NCBI GenBank assembly: GCA_037042915.1
Contig: CM073195.1
Coordinates: forward strand, 2,046,001-2,110,000
Reading direction: 5' to 3'
Length of the DNA stretch: 64,000 nucleotides
Origin: Auricularia sp. M13
Lineage: Eukaryota; Basidiomycota; Agaricomycetes; Auriculariales; Auriculariaceae
Shown piece by piece: positions 57,427 to 64,000 of this stretch; the stretch's first letter is position 1, and each line of letters begins with the position of its first letter. The notes under the pieces are model-generated. The model ran no database searches, was not told the DNA's origin, and was given only the letters and a program-made list of their open reading frames with translations. The position numbers were made by a program, and so were the translations under genes.

Positions 57427-59409
57427 ATGTCTTCTACGTCGTCTGGTAAAGGCATTACGCCTTTACCGCGCTCTGGACCGCCAAATTCGGCGGCAAAAAA
57501 GCCAGGGACAGTCCCTGGCAACGGTACGGGAACCCGTTCAAATCCTAACACTATACAGCCAATCCATGTAGGACGCCAGGAAGGCGAAAAGACGCTGATG
57601 GAAAGCCTAGTCTCGCCGATAAAGGACCCAGAAGCCGCCAAAAACTGGCTAGAAAGCTGTGGACTCTGGAATCTATGGGCTGGCAGCAGTCCGAAGGACG
57701 ACTTATCTGCGGTCCGCCTATGTCTTTTGCAGCTCGCGGTCCATGCGCGGCCCTCCAACCCAGCAGTATCAGAATGCCTCCTGGCCTTGGTCTGGATTAT
57801 TGCTGGGACAATGCGGCAAACGATGAGCGGGGACACGTTGACGACGCACAGCCACATGTCACCGGGACTGGCGGCAGCAATCCGGGCCGAGGTCACGTCT
57901 GCTGCGCGCGCTGCACTTCGCCCGTCTCTGACCGACGGCGACGAAGACAATGGATATACTCTGAACTTGGCAGCTGCTCTCGACGAGGCTCTGGATCACC
58001 GTTTCGACCTGCTCAGTGGACTTGTCCGTGCTGAAGCGAAAGCCGTCGCCGAGAAGCTGGAAGGTTGTCGCGACAGTATCGTCGAGAGAATTTCCGCCGC
58101 ACCTGCTTCAGTCGCTCCCCAGCCGCTCTACTCTCAGGTGCTCATGGGATCTGGGTCCAACTTGGACAGATTCTCTGGCAGATCACGCGAACAACAGGAC
58201 GCTATTGCTAGAACAACAGTACGGGAGCGCCAGATCCTCATCGATGCTAATCGCGAATTCCCCGCGTCGTGGCTCACCGATTCCGCAAACGAGCTCGCTT
58301 CCAAGGCGAATATTGGTCTGAAAGCTGCTCACGATGTCTGCCCGCCCTCCGATCGACTCGCTGCCGTGCCTACCGTACGCAATGTTTCGCGCCTCCGTAA
58401 TGGCGGCGTCATCTTCGAGCTCAATGACAAGGCCTCAGCGGACTGGGTCAGGAAGCCGACGAACCGCGAGGCCTTTATAAAAGGCTTCGATGCTAGCGCG
58501 CTGGTACGAGACCGTGCGCACCATGTTATGCTGAAGAACATCCCCGTCGAGTTCAACATTGACAGCCCAGAGTTTTTGCGCGGTATATAAGCAGCTAACG
58601 GCCTTCCAGAGCACTCTCTTTTGCGTGCGCGATGGCTCAAACCAATTGAGCGACGCAAGCCTGGCCAGCGTAACGCTCATCTTCGCATTGCGGTATCAAC
58701 TCCGGAAGCTGCTAACGCGATGATCGGCCCGCGCCTCTGCGTCGAGCGACTTGCAGTGGAGGTGGAACGACTGACCCCTGACGTTATGCGCTGCGCCAGA
58801 TGTCAGCGCCATGGACACATGGCCAAGGACTGTAAAGGTGCGGAAACCTGTGCAAACTGTGCTAATGAGCACCCCACCAAGAGCTGTGTCTACCTGCGCG
58901 AGGAAAACTATAGGTGCGTTAATTGCAAAGACATTCCGGGAGCGGATGCTCGGCACCCGGCTTGGTCTCGCGATTGCCCTTCCCGCGTTCGTCGGCTGGA
59001 GCAGATGCGCGCCCGGCGTCCTGAGGACTTCGCTCAATACTTTCTGACGTCCACTAACGACGAGGCGGTATTCCCGCGCTCAGGACATTTTATCCCCATC
59101 CGCTACGAAGCTGAACCAACTACAGCTCGCAAACGGAAGGATGCCACCATGCCGCCGCGTGGGCGCTCTGTGTCCGTACCCGACGAGAGGCGACGAGGCT
59201 CTGGATCGCGCGACTCCTCCGTGCACCGGGGACGCGCACCGTCAAAGTCTCGTGAACGCTCTGCTTCTCGTGGTCGCGGTGGCCTGCTTGGCGCACACTC
59301 TCAACCTGGTAGCGCTAACCACCCTGCTCCTCGCCGCTCCACTCGCTCTCGCTCCGCTTCTGCCGCACACATAGACGCCGACCTTGTGGAACCAGAGGAT
59401 GACAATTAG
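57427..59409 (+). CDS. LINE ORF1, Gag-like with zinc knuckles
   Basis: A single frame from ATG 57427 to TAG 59409, 661 codons, broken by one TAA at 58588-58590. The N-terminus is low-complexity. The C-terminal half has zinc knuckles CARCQRHGHMAKDC and CANCANEHPTKSC, then a third Cys group CVNCKDIPGADARHPAWSRDC, and an Arg/Ser-rich tail (RRGSGRDSS-like, SKSRERSASRGRGG). This protein coats the LINE RNA. The last codons overlap the ORF2 start, suggesting reinitiation after termination. Confidence 0.78.
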
Positions 59410-62400
59410 ACGATCTGCTGCGCTTCGTCGTCGACTCCGCATCTGGCAGCAGAATTGCAACGTGTCTCATACTTGCCTCAGTGACACTTTGTCCAAGCTT
59501 GTTCCTGACGACTGGGATCTGGTGTGCCTGCAGGAGCCCCCAATAACTAAGGAAGGTAAGATTACGACTAATGCCCACTGGTACACAATTATGCCCGCTA
59601 GTCATCGCCAGAACGGGACGCGCGCGCGGAGTGCCATTCTGGTGAACCGGCGCATAGCTACTAACGCCTGGGAAGAGGTCACTACGGCATCTGGCGACCT
59701 AACAGGCATACGGCTCGTAACAGGCATCGGCATTCTTTATCTCTTCAATATTTACGACGATCAACTCTCTTCGGCTGGTCTCGACGATCTCGAAAAGATA
59801 ATGGACGAAGGGCTTGAATTTGCGGACGGCGACTTCGTTATATGGCTAGGGGATTTCAATGCCCATCATGCACTGTGGGAGCCGCAACGGAACGCGCATC
59901 TGTGGCGCAGCAGAAAGGACCACGTCCGCGGTGAACGCATTGTGTCCCTGGTTGCTGAGTACGGTCTACTGATGGCTCTGCCCGGCGACGTTCCGACCCT
60001 GGAGACTCATGGACGCACCAAAAACCGCACACGGCCTGACAACGTTTTCTGCTCGGCGGATCTGCTCGACTACATCGACGTCTGTGACACGCGCGAGGAT
60101 CTCAGAGCCCCGCGCACCGATCATTTCCCGATTGTGCTTGAGATTGACGCCACTGTGCAAATCTCAGACCCTGTCCCCCGCCGGAATTGGCGCGCTGTCG
60201 ACTGGGAGAAGTTTCGGTCGACTGTTCGACAAGTCCTCTCGGGATTCCCGGCGCCGTCGGAATGCAGCATTGAAGCTGAGTTCAACACTTTGTGTGAGCG
60301 GTTAATGATTGCACTGCAGAAGGCGATGGAAGAACACGTTCCCCCCCTGAAGCCTTCCCCTTTTCTCAAGCGATGGTGGAACTCCGACCTCACAGTCAAG
60401 CGCAAGGCCTGTCGCAAGCTGAGTATTCGACACAAGCGGTGGATATCCGTCCCCGATCACCCCGTTCACTCAGAATACCGGCGCTGTTCTGACGAATATG
60501 CGGACATGATTGATGAAGCCAAAACGGTGCATTTCCGGGACTGGCTCGAGACGTTGGACTCTCACTCCGTGTGGTCGGCGCACAAGTTCATAAACGAGCT
60601 CCCCCTTGACTCTCGCAGTGCGCGTGTCCCGAACCTTATCAGGACGGAAGCAGATGGGGAAAAAGTCGAGCTGCGCGATAACGCTGACAAAGGTCGTGAG
60701 TTCTATACTGCCTTCTTCCCGCCACACCCTGGGCACGTTGACCTCCCAGAACTGGACGTCGAGCAGCGCGTCTTTGCTAGCATGACTGTGCCGACCCGCG
60801 AACAAATCCGGCGCGTCATCTCGAGGCTCTCTCCGTACAAGGCCCCTGGACCTGACGGCATCCCGAACGTCGCACTCAAGAAGTGCGTGGACATTATCGA
60901 CGAGTGGCTGTACTGGATGTTCCATGGTGTCGCACGACACGGCTTCTACTGGCAACCTTGGCTCCAACTCATCACTGTTGTGCTCCGAAAGCCCGGACGG
61001 GCCACGTATAAAGTGGCCAAGTCGTTTCGCCCAGTCGCACTGTACAACACGATCTCGAAGGTGCTCTCTGCTTGCGCTGCAGAGGACCTGATGTACCTGG
61101 TGGAAAAGCATCAGCTACTGCCGGCTAACCACTTCGGCGGGCGACCTCGGCGCTGTACGACGGACTCGCTACACTTGCTCACGCAGACGGTTAAAAACGC
61201 CTGGCGAACACGGAAAGTAGTGTCTGGTCTGTTTCTTGATATAGCGGCTGCCTTCCCGAACGCGGTACCGGAGCGTTTATGCCACAATATGCGAGCGCGC
61301 GGTGTACCTGAAGGCTTTGTTCGCTTCATTGAAACTATGCTGCGCGGCAGAACTACATTTATACGCTTCGACGACTTCCAGACTGAGTCCTTTGCGGTCA
61401 ATAACGGGATCGGACAGGGCGACCCGCTGTCTATGCCTTGTATCTCTTTTACAATGCCAACTTGCTCGATCTAGGCGACGACGAGAGCACTGTATCCCTG
61501 GGCTATGTGGACGACATGGGCTTTTTGGCAATCGGGCGCAATTTTGCAGAGACTCACGCACTTCTCACCGACCTAATGGAGCGCAGTGGCGGGGGCTGCG
61601 ACTGGGCGCGCGCTCACAACTCGCCGTGGGAGTTTGAAAAGACAACGGTGATTGACTTCTGCACCCCGCAGAAGAAAAAGAGTGCTGGCTACGTTTGCAG
61701 GAACCTGGTCATAGAGGGCAAGGAAATAGAGAATGTCTCTGTACTCAAATTTCTGGGAGTTTTTGTGGATTCAGGGCTAACGTTTCGCGCGCACGCGGAA
61801 CAGGCGATCAAGAAAGGTATGAAGTATGTACTGCAGATCTCACGCATCGCCAGGACTTCTCGGGGGATGTCTGGGGAATTAACCCGACGCTTGTACATCG
61901 CTGTTGCGGTACCGCGGATGACATACGCAGGTGATGTGTGGTTCTCACCTATACAGTACGATGGCAATCACCGTCCTACAGGCTCCATCGGGTTTGCTCG
62001 GAGAATGTCGAGAGTTCAGAGGGTGGCAGCAATCTGTATAACTGGTGCGATGCGCACCGCTCCCACTGATTTGCTTGAGATTCTCGCAGGACTCTGGCCG
62101 ATTGCGTTACTGATGGACAAAGTCTGCTATCGTGCCACTCTTCGCTTGTGCACTCTGACCGACGACCACCCCCTCTTTCCACATATCAAGCGCGGCGCTC
62201 GGAGGCTGGTCAAGTCTCACCCCTCGCCGCTCCACCGCCTCTTCTCGGCATACAAGCTCGACCCGCAAAGGGTCGAGAGCATCCGTACCTTCTGTCGGCG
62301 TCCGGATTGGAGTTCGGCTTTCGACATTCACATCGCAACGGATCGTGCTACCGGCATTACGGAGGCGACCAGATCGTCGCAGTCTGCTGATTATTGTGTC

Positions 62401-63318
62401 TTTTCGGACGGATCGGCGGATGACAGTGACGTTGGGGCTGCCGCGGTCCTCTTCCAGAACGGGCACGAGGTTGCATCACTGCTCTACCACCTCGGTCCCA
62501 CCTCGCAGCACACGACATACGAGGCGGAGGCTGTTGGTGGCATACTCGGCTTACACCTCCTCAAGAAATACGTCGCGTCCGCGGATTCCCACATCGGCCT
62601 CGACAATACTTCTGTCATGAGAGCTTGCCGCAGAGTTCGCCCGAGACCAGGGCAATACCTCATAGACGAGATCCATCGCATGGCAGCGCCAATACTTCGA
62701 CGAGGCACACTGCGAATGATTTGGACGCCGGGTCACGAGGGAATACCGGGCAACGAAGCAGCAGATAAGGCCGCAAAGATGGCAGCATCTGGTCCCGGGT
62801 CCACTAGCTCGTCACGCAGTCTCCCACGGATTTTGCGCTCTCCCCTCCCGCTGAGCGCATCTGCGCTGAGGCAGGCCCACATGCAGCACCTGAAGGAGGC
62901 TTGGAACGATTACTGGCGCCGGTCTCCTCGCTATCACCGCTACTCGCACCTAGACGAGCACCTAACCCCCACAAAGAGTCGCCGCCTGCTGCTTTCTTTA
63001 CCTAGGCGACAGATGAGTGCTATTACTCAGCTCAGAACTGGACATGCGCCTTTGAACAAACACCTGGCGCGTATAAATCGGGCGGACCATGACCTCTGCC
63101 CAGGGTGCGGAAGCACAGCTGAGACGGTTCGACATTTCGTACTTCAATGCCCTGCTTACTCGCGCGAGCGGTGGGAGATGAGATCGCGAATCGGACGCCG
63201 CGGCAATCGGCTGGCCGATATACTATACACACGGCAAGGCATGCGCCATCTACTGCGATTTATAGCGAAGACGGGGCGCTTTAAATGGACCCACGGTATG
63301 ATTCCATCGAATACATGA
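59399..63318 (+). CDS. LINE ORF2: endonuclease, reverse transcriptase, RNase H
   Basis: Starts at ATG 59399 (MTIRRSAALRRRLRIWQQNC). The endonuclease shows QQNCN, VCLQEPP, WLGDFNAHH and RTDHFPI. The reverse transcriptase shows SFRPVALYNTISKVLS, SGLFLDIAAAFPN (motif A Asp), GIGQGDPLSM (motif B) and GYVDDMGF (motif C). RNase H shows VFSDGSADD, YEAEAVGGIL, GLDNTSV and WTPGHEGIPGNEAADKA. The end has a CPGCG...H...C knuckle (CPGCGSTAETVRHFVLQC). Between motifs B and C, around 61440, the reading frame shifts by one, so as sequenced no complete polymerase is made. Apart from this the 1300-residue frame is open, which points to recent loss of activity. Confidence 0.82.
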
Positions 63319-63702
63319 GCAGATTCACACCTCTCTTTATAGGAGCAGTAGCGTGAGCCCAACGGTCACCACACATCAGCGATGCAACCGCCCGCCTGAC
63401 CGCCACAAGCCTGCCGCGCATACGTATAGCACGGCACTGTGAGTGGCATCGGAGGCATGCCTCAGCGCGCAGGAGGCCGGTTATAGTGGGGACGCCCTGA
63501 CAGATCTCGATTATTTTGTAGCATGTACTATCCCATGTATCCACCAGACTGAAAATGCCCGCATAGGCAACGCCTCATGGGCAATATATGATTAATAATA
63601 GGCAACAGTGTGAAGATGAGGTTGAGTTTCGGAGTCCGGTCCGCAACACGGGAGTATCGGAGCAAGCGCGTCAACTCCGACGACGCGCCTCTTTCCGTTT
63701 CC
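63319..63702. other. LINE 3' region and upstream of the next gene
   Basis: Probably LINE 3' UTR for an unknown distance, then promoter of the gene starting at 63703. No gene or clear repeat is seen. Confidence 0.3.
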
Positions 63703-63890
63703 ATGTCCGCAAAAAGGAACGCTTTCGATGTGCTGGGCAAACGCGCCAAGCCAGGACGCGATGCTGACGACGAGGACTATACCCCTGAAGTAGAAGAGCC
63801 CCCACCGAAAAAGAAACCGCGCAAGGCCATCAGCGGTCCGAAGGTTGGTCACTGTGGCATGGACAAGAAGGGACTGGGTGACGCGATAAA
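63703..63890 (+). CDS. First exon of a nuclear-type protein cut by the window edge
   Basis: ATG at 63703 gives MSAKRNAFDVLGKRAKPG, an acidic stretch (DADDEDYTPEVEE) and a nuclear localisation-like PPPKKKPRK. It ends at GATAAA-GTAAGT, a strong donor at 63891. The remainder lies outside the window. The same frame is open upstream to 63610, but this ATG starts a cleaner protein. The short NAFDVL leader plus a basic cluster recalls DNA-repair or chromatin proteins, but no domain is present to name it. Confidence 0.5.
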
Positions 63891-64000
63891 GTAAGTACTC
63901 ATTCAATTCCTTGATATGTTTTTGATTTTTTGCTAGGGATGGATTGGCGTAGGTCAGCTGCATGCTAACGACCACGTATCGCTCACCAGCTACAGGATTG

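Larger units (their letters stand above)
57427..63318 (+). mobile_element. Tad1-like LINE, nearly full length
   Basis: ORF1 (57427-59409) and ORF2 (59399-63318) overlap by 11 nt in ATGACAATTAG. ORF2 has an apurinic-type endonuclease, reverse transcriptase, RNase H and a terminal CCHC. The domain order fits fungal Tad1-clade elements. 5' UTR probably extends left to about 57200 and 3' UTR beyond 63318. I saw neither a clear poly-A nor a target duplication. Two lesions are visible: a stop inside ORF1 and a frame change inside the reverse transcriptase. Confidence 0.85.

Overview
The window looks like a chromosome segment of a mushroom-forming basidiomycete (Agaricomycetes). Genes are split by 44-57 nt GT-AG introns. 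Agaricomycete families are present (DUF6589-like protein, Plavaka transposon, DUF6532-like protein, F-box/LRR-like expansions, GH128 glucanase). Transposons are dense and no prokaryotic signals are visible. Exon models were built by eye; wherever exact joints are given, the spliced length is a multiple of three.

Layout. 0.16-6.4 kb: a DUF6589-like gene converges on a RecQ-type helicase gene. 6.7-11.7 kb: a pair of ~100-bp inverted repeats encloses a young, non-autonomous LTR element (7207-11414, TSD AAGAG) with a chromodomain ORF and an opposing Cys-rich ORF. 11.7-23.8 kb: two related F-box genes (A, B) in tandem, separated by a 6.95-kb Plavaka DNA transposon. A carries two MITEs. B carries a 1.09-kb non-autonomous relative of the Plavaka element. 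The Plavaka transposase itself carries a hAT-like MITE whose first three bases are its present stop codon.

25.8-28.0 kb: secreted GH128 glucanase. 29.0-30.5 kb: unknown coiled-coil gene, whose near-identical inverted copy lies at 43.3-44.8 kb. 30.7-35.7 kb: tandem F-box genes C (interrupted by a CACTA-like MITE) and D (intact). 38.8-40.8 kb: ammonium transporter. 45.6-47.1 and 54.5-56.0 kb: two outward-facing paralogs of an unrecognised ~490-aa family that share promoter sequence. 50.7-51.6 kb: a solitary Gag-like ORF. 56.1-57.2 kb: an LRR-like gene whose 5' side meets a ~6-kb Tad1-like LINE (to 63.3 kb). The right edge cuts a gene after its first exon.

Two ordinary metabolic genes (glucanase, ammonium transporter) therefore sit in a zone of rapidly turning-over F-box and lineage-specific genes. 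Four transposon insertions hit F-box genes, with target duplications clear enough to see the pre-insertion sequence. In B and C the flanking coding frames are open and in phase, so those insertions look recent or polymorphic.
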